Shown: positions 38,325 through 47,824, numbered from the stretch's first letter. The stretch: 64,000 bases of DNA from Bradyrhizobium diazoefficiens (GCF_016599855.1 NZ_CP067041.1:4154001-4218000), one strand, 5' to 3'. Translations and numbers: made by a program. The notes: generated from the sequence alone by a model not told the origin.

Positions 38325-39572
38325 ATGTCCCTGACCTTCGCGCATACCGTGACCGAGCGCTTCCTGCGCTACGTCACCATCGACACGCAGTCCGATCCGA
38401 ATTCCCCGGCCTCGCCATCGACCGAGAAGCAGAAGGATCTCGGCCGCGTGCTCGTTACCGAGCTGAAGGCCATGGGCGTCACGGATGCCCATCTCGACGA
38501 TTACGGTTATGTCTACGCGACGATCCCGGCCAATACACCCAAGAAGGTGCCGGTGATCTGCTTCTGCTCGCACATGGACACCTCGCCCGACGTCACCGGC
38601 AAAGACGTCAAGCCGCAGGTCGTGAAGAACTATCGCGGCGGCGACATCATCCTGCCGGCCGATCCGAGCCAGGTGATCCGGTTCGCTGAGCATCCCGCGC
38701 TCAAGAACCAGATCGGCAACGACATCATCACCAGCGACGGCGCCACGCTGCTCGGGGCGGACAACAAGGCCGGCGTCGCCGAGATCATGGATGCCGCGCA
38801 TTTCTTCATCAACAATCCGGATGTGAAGCACGGCACCATCAAGATCCTGTTCACGCCCGACGAGGAGATCGGCCGCGGCGTCGACAATGTCGACATCAAG
38901 AAGCTCGGGGCCGATTTCGGCTACACCATGGACGGCGAGAGCGCGGGCAGCGTCGAGGACGAGACCTTTTCCGCCGACGGCGCCACCATCACCATCACCG
39001 GCGTCAGCGCCCATCCCGGCTATGCCAAGGGCAAGATGGAGCACGCGATCAAAATCGCCGCGGCAATCGTCGAACGGCTGCCCAAGGAAGGCTGCTCGCC
39101 CGAGACGACGTCAGGCAAGCAAGGCTTCCTGCATCCGGTTGGTATCGAAGGCGCGCTGGAACAGGCGACACTCTCGTTTATCGTGCGCGATTTCACCGAG
39201 GAAGGGCTGAAGGAGAAGGAGCTCCTGCTCGAGGGCATCGTCAAGGACGTCATGAAGGACTACCCGCGCTCGACCTACGAGTTCGAGGTCCGGGAGCAGT
39301 ACCGCAACATGAAGCAGGTGATCGATCGTCACCCGCACATCCTCGAATACGCCATCGAGGCGATCCGACGTGCCGGGCTGCGCCCGATGCGCACCGCGAT
39401 CCGCGGCGGCACCGACGGCTCGCGCCTGTCCTTCATGGGCCTGCCCTGCCCCAACATCTTTGCCGGCGAGCACGCGTTTCATTCGCGGCTCGAATGGGTC
39501 AGCCGGCAGGACATGGAAAAGGCGGTCCAGACCATCGTCCATCTGGCGATGATCTGGGAGGAGAAGGCTTAG
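38325..39572 (+). CDS. pepT: Peptidase T (tripeptide aminopeptidase)
   Basis: This M20-family zinc metallopeptidase of 415 residues releases the N-terminal residue of tripeptides in the cytoplasm. It shows the metal-binding H in ICFCSHMDTSPD near residues 76-87, the shared Asp in GADNKAGVAEIMDAA, the catalytic and metal Glu in TPDEEIGRGVD, and the C-terminal His in IFAGEHAFHSRLEW. The lid (dimerisation) domain lies between. Length is normal for PepT. Confidence 0.94.
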   Translation: MSLTFAHTVTERFLRYVTIDTQSDPNSPASPSTEKQKDLGRVLVTELKAMGVTDAHLDDYGYVYATIPANTPKKVPVICFCSHMDTSPDVTGKDVKPQVVKNYRGGDIILPADPSQVIRFAEHPALKNQIGNDIITSDGATLLGADNKAGVAEIMDAAHFFINNPDVKHGTIKILFTPDEEIGRGVDNVDIKKLGADFGYTMDGESAGSVEDETFSADGATITITGVSAHPGYAKGKMEHAIKIAAAIVERLPKEGCSPETTSGKQGFLHPVGIEGALEQATLSFIVRDFTEEGLKEKELLLEGIVKDVMKDYPRSTYEFEVREQYRNMKQVIDRHPHILEYAIEAIRRAGLRPMRTAIRGGTDGSRLSFMGLPCPNIFAGEHAFHSRLEWVSRQDMEKAVQTIVHLAMIWEEKA

Positions 39573-39582
39573 GCCTTTCCCG

Positions 39583-40473
39583 CTACGGCACCGGCGTGGC
39601 GCGCCGGCCGCGATGGAAGCGGTTCGAACTTGCCATCCAGCTCGGCAGCGGCTCGCCATCGCGATGCCGGCCGCCGGCCACGGCCGCAGCCCAGGCCACG
39701 GCGGCACCGATCAGGGCGGCCGCCGCAACGGAGAAGGCGACGATCACCGAATTGCGCCGCGCGCGGTTGATTGCGGTACGAGAGTCGGTGATGGACGCAT
39801 CGACGCGCCGCTCCGAATCGGCGCCCGCCAGTCCCGTCAGCGCGGTGACCTGCTGCACGAGATAGTTGCGATCGTCGATGCTGACCCCGTTATGGCTCGA
39901 CGACGTCATCAGGATGCGCCCCGCTTCCGCACGGGCTTCCCGCATGTCAGCGGGAGGCCGACGGGGCGCGCGGAACAGCTTGTCGAGCTCGTAACTCAAC
40001 AGCGGCTCGGCCGAGGTCGCATTGCCGTTCGAGCTTCGCATCGGCGAACGGTCGATCGCCGCCGCGCCGATGATCGCCAGCAGCGCCGCGCCGATCAGCA
40101 CGGCGAGCGCCCAGGACGTCAGCCCATGAAGCCCGTCGCGCCGTTCGCGGTCGTCCTCGATCGTGGCCAGCGCGGGCGCCGATCGCGTCGTTCGGCCGGC
40201 GATGTAGCCGCCGACGCCAAAACTGATAATCGCCTGGATAATTAGATACAGCCCCGACAATAGCGCCAGCGCCGCCGAAGCATCGCGCCAAGTCGGCGAG
40301 GTCGAACTGACACCGAGACCGATCGCGACACCAAAGCTGACCAGGATGAACGACATCGCGCCGGCCGCGAAAGCGCCGGCGACGACGGAGCTCCACTGGA
40401 TGCTCCACCGTTCTGCCGCGCCTGGGACGCCGCCTTCCATTACGTCTTCCCGCACGAGGGTTTCGATCGCCAT
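39583..40473 (-). CDS. Hypothetical integral membrane protein
   Basis: This 296-residue protein has about four hydrophobic stretches: VVAGAFAAGAMSFILVSFGV near residues 30-50, LALLSGLYLIIQAIISFGVG, WALAVLIGAALLAIIGAAAI and, near the C-terminus, VIVAFSVAAAALIGAAVAWA. A polar, probably periplasmic or cytoplasmic, domain lies between the last two, with LVQQVTALTGL. ATG 40473 was preferred to a GTG at 40476. The family occurs in rhizobia as unannotated membrane protein, from memory. Function unknown. Confidence 0.75.
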   Translation of the reverse strand: MAIETLVREDVMEGGVPGAAERWSIQWSSVVAGAFAAGAMSFILVSFGVAIGLGVSSTSPTWRDASAALALLSGLYLIIQAIISFGVGGYIAGRTTRSAPALATIEDDRERRDGLHGLTSWALAVLIGAALLAIIGAAAIDRSPMRSSNGNATSAEPLLSYELDKLFRAPRRPPADMREARAEAGRILMTSSSHNGVSIDDRNYLVQQVTALTGLAGADSERRVDASITDSRTAINRARRNSVIVAFSVAAAALIGAAVAWAAAVAGGRHRDGEPLPSWMASSNRFHRGRRATPVP

Positions 40474-40484
40474 CACCAGTCCCC

Positions 40485-40559
40485 TCAGCGCAGGCCGAAG
40501 AACGACAGGATCGCCATGACCACGACAATCAGGCCGATTAGATAGATTAGTCCGTCCAT
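40485..40559 (-). CDS. 24-residue membrane peptide
   Basis: On the minus strand, ATG 40559 opens a 24-codon frame, MDGLIYLIGLIVVVMAILSF, followed by FGLR and a TGA at 40485-40487. The ribosome site AGGAGGA lies 9 bases upstream. The sequence is one hydrophobic helix with a C-terminal Arg. It precedes the 296-residue membrane protein gene by 11 bases and is likely cotranscribed. I have seen peptides like MDG-IYL-GLIVVV in Bradyrhizobium, from memory. Function unknown. Confidence 0.7.
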   Translation of the reverse strand: MDGLIYLIGLIVVVMAILSFFGLR

Positions 40560-40694
40560 AGTCCCATCCTCCTCAAAGGCTCCGGGGCGCTAATGAGGCG
40601 GGCTGACGAATGTTCCTAAATTTGGCGACGAGCGGGAACGAACCGGCGGGATGCGAATTCTTTTGTTCAAGTCCCAAGGATGAAGATTGTGAGC

Positions 40695-40740
40695 ACAAAA
40701 GGCCTCAGCCGGTCAGCCCCGGGCTGGGGCCTTTTCGTTT
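40695..40740. terminator. Probable bidirectional terminator
   Basis: AAAAGGCC and GGCCTTTT are complementary arms (about 40698-40705 and 40728-40735). They flank a GC-rich inner hairpin and are followed by CGTTTTT on the plus strand. The position, upstream of the 24-residue peptide gene and before the metal-efflux locus, suits termination of a plus-strand transcript or of an upstream minus-strand one. Confidence 0.6.
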
Positions 40741-40831
40741 TTGCGTGCGACATCGAGTTCCCCACGCGTAACATTATTGCGGGTCGACACTGTTCCGGCC
40801 GCCATGCTACGGCAAGCGGATCAGAAACTGA

Positions 40832-41203
40832 GTGCAGCCAGTGACCGCGATCCGCCCTCACAGCTTTTGCTCCTTGCGCAACTGGCGCGGGCTCGTGGCT
40901 GTGCTGGTCGCGGTGATGTACCTATTGTCGGGTGCGCTGCATGTTGTGCACGACATGGACGTCACCAGCCCTGCTGGCGCCCCGGAGATCGCGTCGATGC
41001 TCGACGACGGCCCGGCCGGCGACAGTGACCACAAGGCCATCGGCGGCCATCATTGCCATGGCTGCTTCTCCGTCGCCGTCGCGCAGCCGGTGCAGTCCGA
41101 AGTCGTGACCGACGTCGTTGCCGCGCCGGTCCCACAGCGGGCGCCCAGGCTCGTGGGCATCCCGCGCGATACCGATTCCCGGCCCCCCAAATCACCGACC
41201 TGA
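40832..41203 (+). CDS. Small His/Cys-containing exported protein, head of czc locus
   Basis: This protein of about 123 residues has a signal peptide or anchor (WRGLVAVLVAVMYLLSGALH at about residues 18-37). The mature part has DHKAIGGHHCHGCF, with adjacent His and Cys residues that could bind a transition metal. It is followed by the efflux genes starting at 41260. The start is uncertain: GTG 40832 or GTG 40841. Proteins of this kind head czc-type loci in related organisms, as I recall. A periplasmic metal sensor or chaperone is plausible but not shown. Confidence 0.65.
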   Translation: MQPVTAIRPHSFCSLRNWRGLVAVLVAVMYLLSGALHVVHDMDVTSPAGAPEIASMLDDGPAGDSDHKAIGGHHCHGCFSVAVAQPVQSEVVTDVVAAPVPQRAPRLVGIPRDTDSRPPKSPT

Positions 41204-41259
41204 ACTGATCAGCCAGGCGCCGCGTGCGCCCACGATGCTATTGTTCACGGGTCACCTTC

Positions 41260-42534
41260 ATGTCTTGCAGATCGACTGCCGCGCGCCTGGCGTGCGCGAT
41301 GGCAATTTTGGTCAGCCCAGGGCTGGCGCAGCACTCTCACGCCCAGACGCTCACGATGCGCGCCGCGCTCTCGCGGGCGCTGGCCGCGAGTCCACGCCTG
41401 ACGGCAGCGGAACGCGATGTCGGCATTGCGACGGGCCAACGCATCCAGGCGGGGGCCCTCCTCAATCCGGAACTGTCCTATGAGCAGGACAATTCGTTCG
41501 GCTCGGGCATTTTACGCGGCACCAAATCGGCCGAGACCACGCTCCAAATCAGCCAGGCTTTTGAGCTGTTCGGCAAGCGCGACGCTCGGATTGCCGTGGG
41601 CGCGGCCGGCATCGAGGTTTCCGCGATCCAGCGCAAGGCGATCAGGCTGGAGGTGCTGTCGGAGACGGCGATCGCCTTTCTCGGCGTGCTTGGCGCACAG
41701 CGGCGCATCCATATCCTCGATGAGCAGATCAGCGCGATCGACAAGCTGACGCCGCTCCTGCGCCGCCGCGTCGAAGCCGGCGCCTCCTCGCCGGCAGAGA
41801 CCGGCCGCGCCGAGGTGGCCTCCGCTCTGGTGAAAGCCGACCGCGAGCGCTTCAAGGCGACGCTGGCGAGCGCCCGGCGCGAGCTGGCGGTGCTGATGGG
41901 CGATCCCTCGGCGAAATTCGGCGAGGTCTCCGGCCGGCTCGACACAATGGGCAAGCCGCCAACGTTCCAATCGGTCGTCGCCGCCATCGATGCCAATCCG
42001 CAACTGGTGCGCTGGACGGCTGTCTATGCGCAGCGCAATGCCGAGCTGCTAATGGCGCGACTGAGGCCTTATCCCGACGTGCGAATTTCCGCGGGCTGGC
42101 GCCATTTCAACGAAACCAATGACGATGCCGTACGCCTTTCCGTCTCGGTGCCGATCCCGGTGTTCGACCAGAACCAGGGCAACATCCTTTCGGCGCAGGA
42201 GAGCCTCGCCAAGACCCGCGACGAGCGCGCGGCCAACCGCAACGCGCTGATCGTGGTCGCCGGCCGTGCCTACGACTCGCTCCATGGCTCGCTGCGCGAG
42301 CTCACCGTGCTCCGCGAGACTGCGATCCCCAAGGCGACGGAAGCGGCCGAGGCAATCTCGCAAGGCTACGGCCAGGGCCGGTTCACTCTGCTCGAAGTGC
42401 TCGACGCCCAGGCGAGCGTGATGCAGGCGCGGCTGCGCGAGCAGGAAGCGCTGCAAAACTTCCATGCCGGAGTGGCGACCATCGAAGGCCTCGTCGGCAA
42501 TCCCTTTGCGCTTGCCCGGGAGGGCGCACGATGA
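41260..42534 (+). CDS. czcC: Cation efflux system outer membrane protein (CzcC type)
   Basis: This TolC-family outer-membrane factor forms the exit duct of the RND pump. The 424-residue protein opens with an N-terminal signal (ARLACAMAILVSPGLAQHSH). It has the two-repeat alpha-helical barrel with QISQAFELFGKRDARI near residues 90-105 and RFTLLEVLDAQASVMQARLR in the second repeat. ATG 41260 was chosen; GTG 41224 would add an unlikely leader. Its stop overlaps the czcB ATG (ATGA). Confidence 0.9.
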   Translation: MSCRSTAARLACAMAILVSPGLAQHSHAQTLTMRAALSRALAASPRLTAAERDVGIATGQRIQAGALLNPELSYEQDNSFGSGILRGTKSAETTLQISQAFELFGKRDARIAVGAAGIEVSAIQRKAIRLEVLSETAIAFLGVLGAQRRIHILDEQISAIDKLTPLLRRRVEAGASSPAETGRAEVASALVKADRERFKATLASARRELAVLMGDPSAKFGEVSGRLDTMGKPPTFQSVVAAIDANPQLVRWTAVYAQRNAELLMARLRPYPDVRISAGWRHFNETNDDAVRLSVSVPIPVFDQNQGNILSAQESLAKTRDERAANRNALIVVAGRAYDSLHGSLRELTVLRETAIPKATEAAEAISQGYGQGRFTLLEVLDAQASVMQARLREQEALQNFHAGVATIEGLVGNPFALAREGAR

Positions 42535-43508
42535 AGACATCCTCCACCATTCTCCTCGCCATCGTCGCCGCCGCGCTCGGCGCTTACAGCTATTCCGTCC
42601 TCGCTCCGGCCAAGTTCGCCCCCACAGAACACACCGGCGAGAAAAAGCCGGAGAAGCCCAGCGACCATGTCGAACAGGACGAGCATGGCGCCGACCGCAT
42701 CCGCATCTCCAACGTCAAGCTGGCGGCCGCCGGCGTGACCTTGGCGGAAGCCGCGCGCGCCACGCTGACGGATACGCTGTCTTTCAACGGCATTTTGCGC
42801 GCCAACCAGGAGGCCGTGGTGCAGGTGACGCCGCGTTTCCCGGGGCTCGCCAAATCGATCCAGAAGCGGATCGGCGACAAGGTCGGCAAGGACGATCTGC
42901 TCGCCACCATCGAGAGCAACCAGAGCCTCACCGTCTATGAGCTGAAGGCCCCGATCGCCGGCACCATCATCGAGCGGCAGATCTCGCTCGGCGAATATGC
43001 CTCCGAGCAGAAGCCGGCTTTCGTCCTCGCCGATCTCTCCGCGATCTGGGTCGATCTCTCGATCTACCGGCAAGACCTCAAGCGCGTTCGCCTCAACGAT
43101 GAAGTGCTGATCGACCCCGATGACGGCCGCGGCGAGATCAAGGCCACAATCTCCTACATCGCCCCGATCGGCTCAAGCGAGACCCAGACCGCGCTGGCGC
43201 GTGTGGTGCTGCCAAATCCTGACGGACGCTTGCGACCCGGCCTGTTCGTCACCGCGCGGCTGATCCTCGCCGCCCGCAACGTCGCGGTTGCCGTGCGCCG
43301 CAGCGCAATCCAGACATTGGAGAACAGGACCATCGTGTTTGTCCGCGAGGACAGCGACAAGATCGAGGCGCGACCGGTCGAGCTTGGCGAAGCCGATCCG
43401 CAATTCGTCGAGATCAAGGCCGGGCTCACAGCCGGCGAGCACTACGTCGCCGAAAACAGTTTTGTCGTGAAAGCGGAGATGGGCAAGGGCGAGGCCGAGC
43501 ATGATTGA
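42531..43508 (+). CDS. czcB: Efflux RND transporter periplasmic adaptor (CzcB type)
   Basis: This membrane fusion protein of 325 residues bridges the inner-membrane pump and the outer-membrane duct. An N-terminal anchor or signal (TILLAIVAAALGAYSYSVL) is followed by KIGDKV-type barrel-sandwich hybrid sequence (KRIGDKVGKDDLLATIESNQ) and the second half-motif ELKAPIAGTIIERQISLGEY. RLRPGLFVTARLIL lies in the beta-barrel. It overlaps czcC and czcA by a few bases. Confidence 0.92.
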   Translation: MKTSSTILLAIVAAALGAYSYSVLAPAKFAPTEHTGEKKPEKPSDHVEQDEHGADRIRISNVKLAAAGVTLAEAARATLTDTLSFNGILRANQEAVVQVTPRFPGLAKSIQKRIGDKVGKDDLLATIESNQSLTVYELKAPIAGTIIERQISLGEYASEQKPAFVLADLSAIWVDLSIYRQDLKRVRLNDEVLIDPDDGRGEIKATISYIAPIGSSETQTALARVVLPNPDGRLRPGLFVTARLILAARNVAVAVRRSAIQTLENRTIVFVREDSDKIEARPVELGEADPQFVEIKAGLTAGEHYVAENSFVVKAEMGKGEAEHD

Positions 43509-46500
43509 GCGCCTGATCGCCGTCTCGTTACAACAGCGCTGGCTGGTGCTCCTGCTCGCGCTCGGCACCATCGCTTTCGGGGCCTGGAATTTCCAGCGGC
43601 TTCCGATCGACGCCGTACCCGATATCACCAACGTCCAGGTCCAGATCAACACCCGTGCGCCCGGCTATTCGCCGTTGGAAACCGAGCAGCGCATTACCTT
43701 CCCCGTCGAAACTGCGATGGGGGGCTTGCCCAAGCTCGACTACACCCGCTCCTTGTCGCGTTACGGCCTCAGCCAGGTGACGGTCGTGTTCAAGGACGGC
43801 ACCGACATCTATTTTGCCCGCCAGCTCGTGGGCGAGCGCATCCAGCAGGTGAAGGACCAGCTTCCGGCCGGCGTCGAGGTCGCGATGGGACCGGTCTCGA
43901 CCGGGCTCGGCGAAATCTTCATGTACACGGTCGAGGCCAAGGCCGGCGCGAAGACGCAAGGGGGTCACGACTATTCGCTGACGGATCTGCGCACCGTGCA
44001 GGACTGGATCATCAAGCCGCAGTTGCGCAACGTGCCCGGCGTGGTCGAGATCAACACCATCGGCGGCTTTGAGCGGCAGTTCCACGTGCTGCCTGACCCC
44101 GGCAAGCTGATGGCTTACCGGCTCGGCTTCCGCGACGTCATGACGGCGCTCGCCACCAACAACGCCAATGTCGGCGCCGGCTATATCGAGCGCAACGGCG
44201 AGCAATATCTGGTGCGCTCGCCGGGCCAGGTCGGGAATATCAGCGAAATCCAGGACATCGTCATCGGCTCGCGCGGCGGCAATCCCGTCAGGATCAAGGA
44301 TGTCGCGACCGTCACGGAAGGCGGCGACCTGCGCACGGGCGCCGCAACGCGCGACGGCGAAGAAACCGTGCTCGGCACCGCCATGCTGCTGGTCGGCGAG
44401 AACAGCCGCGCGGTGGCGACCAGCGTCGCGGCCCGGCTCGTGGACATCGCCAAATCGCTGCCCGAGGGCGTGGTCACGCGGACCGTCTACGACCGGACCC
44501 ATCTGGTCGAAGCCACCATCCGCACCGTTGAGAACAACCTCATGGAAGGCGCGGCCCTCGTGGTGGCCGTGCTGTTCCTGATCCTCGGCAACATCCGGGC
44601 TGCGCTCGTGGTGGCCTGTGTCATTCCGCTGTCCATGGCCATAACGGTCACCGGCATGGTCGAGACCAAAGTCAGCGCGAATTTGATGAGCCTGGGCGCG
44701 ATCGATTTCGGCATCATCGTCGACGGCGCCGTGATCGTCGTCGAGAACTGCCTACGGATGCTCGCCGAAGGCCAGCGCGAGAAAGGCGGGCTGCTCACCA
44801 CCTCCGAACGGCTGCGGACGATCCTGCGCGGCTCGAGCGAAGTCATCAAGCCGAGCCTGTTCGGAACGCTGATCATCGCCGTGGTCTATCTGCCCGTGCT
44901 GACGCTGACGGGCGTCGAAGGCAAGATGTTCACGCCGATGGCGCTGACCGTGCTGATGGCACTAGGCGCGGCCGCGCTGTTCTCCATCACCTTCATCCCA
45001 GCGGCAGTGGCGATCTTCGTCACCGGCAAAGTGTCCGAGCACGAAAACCTGTTCATGCGGATGGCGAAGCATGCCTATCTCCCACTGCTCCGCCTTGCCA
45101 TCGACAACCGTGGCGTGATTGCCATGTTGGCCGCCGTTGTCGTTATCGCCAGCGGCATCGCCGCGGCGCGCATGGGGGGCGAGTTCATTCCAAGCCTGGA
45201 TGAAGGCGATGTCGCGCTGGCCTCGATCCGGATTCCCGGTACCAGCCTCACCCAGTCGCTGGACCTCCAGAAGACGCTGGAAAAGCGCATCACGCAAATT
45301 CCGGAGGTGAAGGAGTTCTTCACCCGCCTCGGCACCGCGGAGGTCGCCACCGACCCGATGTCGCCGGCACAGACCGACGGCTATGTCATGCTGAAGCCGC
45401 GCGCCGAATGGCCGAACCCGGGCAAGCCGAAATCGGAAGTGATCGAGGCGATCGACAAGGCTGCCGACGACATTCCGGGAAGCGCTTATGAAATCTCCCA
45501 ACCGGTCCAGTTCCGCGTCAATGAGTTGATCTCCGGCGTGCGCAGCGATGTCGGCATCAAGGTCTTCGGCGACGATCTCGACATCCTGCAAGGCGCGGCG
45601 AAACAGGTCGAGGCCGCGATCCGCGGCATCCGCGGCGCCAGCGACGTCAAGATCGAGCAGGTCTCGGGCCTGCCGATCCTCACCGTCCGGCTCGACCGCC
45701 AGGCGCTTGCCCGCTACGGTCTCAGCATCGGTGAAGTGCAGGGCATCGTCGAGATCGCGGTGGGCGGCAAGTCCGCCGGGAAACTGTTCGAAGGCGACCG
45801 CCGCTTCGATATTGTCGTGCGCCTGCCCGAACGTCTGCGCGGCAATCTCGAGGCCATCCGCGCGATTCCGATCCCGCTGCCGCCGAACGAGGACGCGAGC
45901 GCGCCGATCCGGACCGCATTACCCGCCTCTCCCCTTGCCCAGATGCGCTATGTGCCGCTGTCGTCAGTCGCCACCGTCGATGCGACGCCCGGCCCTAACC
46001 AGATCAGCCGCGAAAACGGCAAGCGCCGCATCGTCGTGACCGCGAACGTCCGCGCCCGCGACCTGCGCTCCTTCGTCGCCGAGGCGCAAGCCGCCGTCGC
46101 CGAGAAGGTGAAGCTGCCACCGGGCTACTGGATCGGCTGGGGCGGCCAGTTCGAGCAGTTGGTCTCCGCCAGCAAACGGCTGACGATCGTCGTGCCGGTG
46201 GCGCTGGCGCTGGTGTTCCTGCTGCTGTTCATGAGCATGGGGTCGGCGGCAGATGCAGCGCTGGTGTTCTCCGGCGTGCCGCTGGCGCTGACCGGCGGCC
46301 TCGCGGCGCTCTTGCTGCGCGGTATCCCGCTGTCGATCAGCGCCGGGGTCGGCTTCATCGCGCTGTCGGGCGTCGCCGTGCTCAACGGCCTCGTCATCAT
46401 CGCCTTCATCGAGCGGCTGCGCAGCGAGGGTCGGCCCATCGCGGAGGCCGTGCGCGTGGGCGCGCTGACGCGGCTGCGGCCGGTGCTGATGACCGCGCTG

Positions 46501-46713
46501 GTCGCCTCCCTCGGCTTCGTGCCGATGGCGCTCGCCACCGGCGCCGGCGCCGAGGTGCAACGGCCGCTCGCAACCGTCGTGATCGGCGGCATCATCTCGT
46601 CGACCGTGCTGACGCTGCTGGTGCTGCCGGCGCTTTATGTGCTGTTCCGGCGTGACGGCGCGGGCGAAACACCTACAATGGCACCTGATTTGGCGGTTTG
46701 CGGGGAGCGCTAG
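43501..46713 (+). CDS. czcA: Heavy-metal efflux RND transporter, inner-membrane pump (CzcA type)
   Basis: This 1,070-residue proton-driven pump expels Zn2+, Co2+ and/or Cd2+. It has twelve membrane helices and two large periplasmic loops. The heavy-metal signature in helix 4, DFGIIVDGAVIVVEN, places Asp402, Asp408 and Glu415 exactly at the CzcA proton-relay positions. The start VSLQQRWLVLLLALGTIAFG and RVGALTRLRPVLMTALVASL are also typical. The metal specificity is inferred from the helix-4 class, not measured. Confidence 0.94.
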   Translation: MIERLIAVSLQQRWLVLLLALGTIAFGAWNFQRLPIDAVPDITNVQVQINTRAPGYSPLETEQRITFPVETAMGGLPKLDYTRSLSRYGLSQVTVVFKDGTDIYFARQLVGERIQQVKDQLPAGVEVAMGPVSTGLGEIFMYTVEAKAGAKTQGGHDYSLTDLRTVQDWIIKPQLRNVPGVVEINTIGGFERQFHVLPDPGKLMAYRLGFRDVMTALATNNANVGAGYIERNGEQYLVRSPGQVGNISEIQDIVIGSRGGNPVRIKDVATVTEGGDLRTGAATRDGEETVLGTAMLLVGENSRAVATSVAARLVDIAKSLPEGVVTRTVYDRTHLVEATIRTVENNLMEGAALVVAVLFLILGNIRAALVVACVIPLSMAITVTGMVETKVSANLMSLGAIDFGIIVDGAVIVVENCLRMLAEGQREKGGLLTTSERLRTILRGSSEVIKPSLFGTLIIAVVYLPVLTLTGVEGKMFTPMALTVLMALGAAALFSITFIPAAVAIFVTGKVSEHENLFMRMAKHAYLPLLRLAIDNRGVIAMLAAVVVIASGIAAARMGGEFIPSLDEGDVALASIRIPGTSLTQSLDLQKTLEKRITQIPEVKEFFTRLGTAEVATDPMSPAQTDGYVMLKPRAEWPNPGKPKSEVIEAIDKAADDIPGSAYEISQPVQFRVNELISGVRSDVGIKVFGDDLDILQGAAKQVEAAIRGIRGASDVKIEQVSGLPILTVRLDRQALARYGLSIGEVQGIVEIAVGGKSAGKLFEGDRRFDIVVRLPERLRGNLEAIRAIPIPLPPNEDASAPIRTALPASPLAQMRYVPLSSVATVDATPGPNQISRENGKRRIVVTANVRARDLRSFVAEAQAAVAEKVKLPPGYWIGWGGQFEQLVSASKRLTIVVPVALALVFLLLFMSMGSAADAALVFSGVPLALTGGLAALLLRGIPLSISAGVGFIALSGVAVLNGLVIIAFIERLRSEGRPIAEAVRVGALTRLRPVLMTALVASLGFVPMALATGAGAEVQRPLATVVIGGIISSTVLTLLVLPALYVLFRRDGAGETPTMAPDLAVCGER

Positions 46714-46715
46714 GT

Positions 46716-47696
46716 TTGGCCAGCCACGACCATCACGGTCATCACCAACATGACCACGGCGATCACGGGCATGATCATGGTCACGGCTATTCTCATGGCC
46801 ATGGCCATGGTCATGTCCATGCACCCGCCAATTTCGGCAAGGCATTCGCGATCGGCATCGCGCTCAACACCGTGCTGGTCGTGGCCGAGGCGGTCTATGG
46901 CTATCTCGGCAATTCCACTGCCCTGCTTGCCGACGCCGGCCATAATCTTTCCGACGTGCTCGGCCTGGTCGTGGCCTGGGGCGCCTCGATCGCGGCGCAG
47001 CGCGCGCCGAGCGGCCGCTTCACCTATGGCTTTCGTGCCTCCACCATTCTGGCGGCGCTCGCGAACGCGGTCTTCCTGCTGGTCGCAACCGGCGCAATCG
47101 GCTGGGAGGCGATCCTGCGGCTACGCGAGCCGGAGCCGGTGGCGGGCGTGACCGTGATGGTGGTGGCCGGCATCGGCATCCTCATCAACGGCTTTACCGC
47201 CATGCTGTTCGCGAGCGGCCGCAAGGACGACATCAACATCGAAGGCGCTTACTTGCATATGGCCGCCGATGCCGCGGTCTCGCTCGGCGTCGTCGTTTCG
47301 GCCGCGCTGATCATCTGGACCGGCTGGCTCTGGCTCGATCCCATCACCAGCCTCGTCATCTGCGCGAGCATCCTTTGGGGCACGACCAGCCTGCTTCGCG
47401 GCTCCATCGACATGTCGATGGCGGCAGCGCCCAAGGGCACCGACCTTGTCGCAATCAGGACCTTTCTGCTCGCGCGCCCCGGAGTCTCCGCCATTCACGA
47501 CCTTCACGTCTGGCCGATTTCCACAACCGAGACCGCGCTGACCTGCCATCTCGTGATGCCCGCCGGCAGCGCCGACGCGTTCCTGATGGAGACCGCGCAG
47601 ATGCTGAAGACATCGTTCCACATCGGCCACACCACCCTCCAGGTCGAGACGCATCCCGACAATGGCTGCGCGCTGGCGCCGGATGATGTGGTGTGA
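46716..47696 (+). CDS. czcD: Cation diffusion facilitator (CzcD type)
   Basis: This 326-residue inner-membrane Zn2+/Co2+/Cd2+ exporter starts with a His-rich segment (SHDHHGHHQHDHGDHGHDHG). Six membrane helices follow, with the metal-site motif ALLADAGHNLSDVLG in helix 2 (HxxxD) and AYLHMAADAAVSLGVVVSAA in helix 5. A cytoplasmic C-terminal domain follows (HDLHVWPISTTETALTCHLV). TTG 46716, two bases after the czcA stop, is preferred to the in-frame codon at 46698, which lies inside czcA. It takes metal from the cytoplasm, complementing the RND pump. Confidence 0.92.
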   Translation: MASHDHHGHHQHDHGDHGHDHGHGYSHGHGHGHVHAPANFGKAFAIGIALNTVLVVAEAVYGYLGNSTALLADAGHNLSDVLGLVVAWGASIAAQRAPSGRFTYGFRASTILAALANAVFLLVATGAIGWEAILRLREPEPVAGVTVMVVAGIGILINGFTAMLFASGRKDDINIEGAYLHMAADAAVSLGVVVSAALIIWTGWLWLDPITSLVICASILWGTTSLLRGSIDMSMAAAPKGTDLVAIRTFLLARPGVSAIHDLHVWPISTTETALTCHLVMPAGSADAFLMETAQMLKTSFHIGHTTLQVETHPDNGCALAPDDVV

Positions 47697-47716
47697 GTGG
47701 ACCGAAATATCCACGC

Positions 47717-47802
47717 CGTCATTGCGAGGAGCACTTGCGAGGAAGCAATCCAGACTATCTCCCGGAGGCAGCCTGGATTGCTTCGCTTCGCTCGCAATGA
47801 CG
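47717..47802. repeat. Dispersed palindromic repeat after czcD
   Basis: The 86-base element has perfect 12-bp inverted ends (CGTCATTGCGAG and CTCGCAATGACG) and a second perfect inner pair (GAAGCAATCCAG and CTGGATTGCTTC). The centre is GACTATCTCCCGGAGGCAGC. I recognise this as a high-copy intergenic repeat of Bradyrhizobium, from memory. It lies between convergent genes, where it may act as a terminator. Confidence 0.85.
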
Positions 47803-47824
47803 ACGGAGAGAGCTTCGCTTAGGC

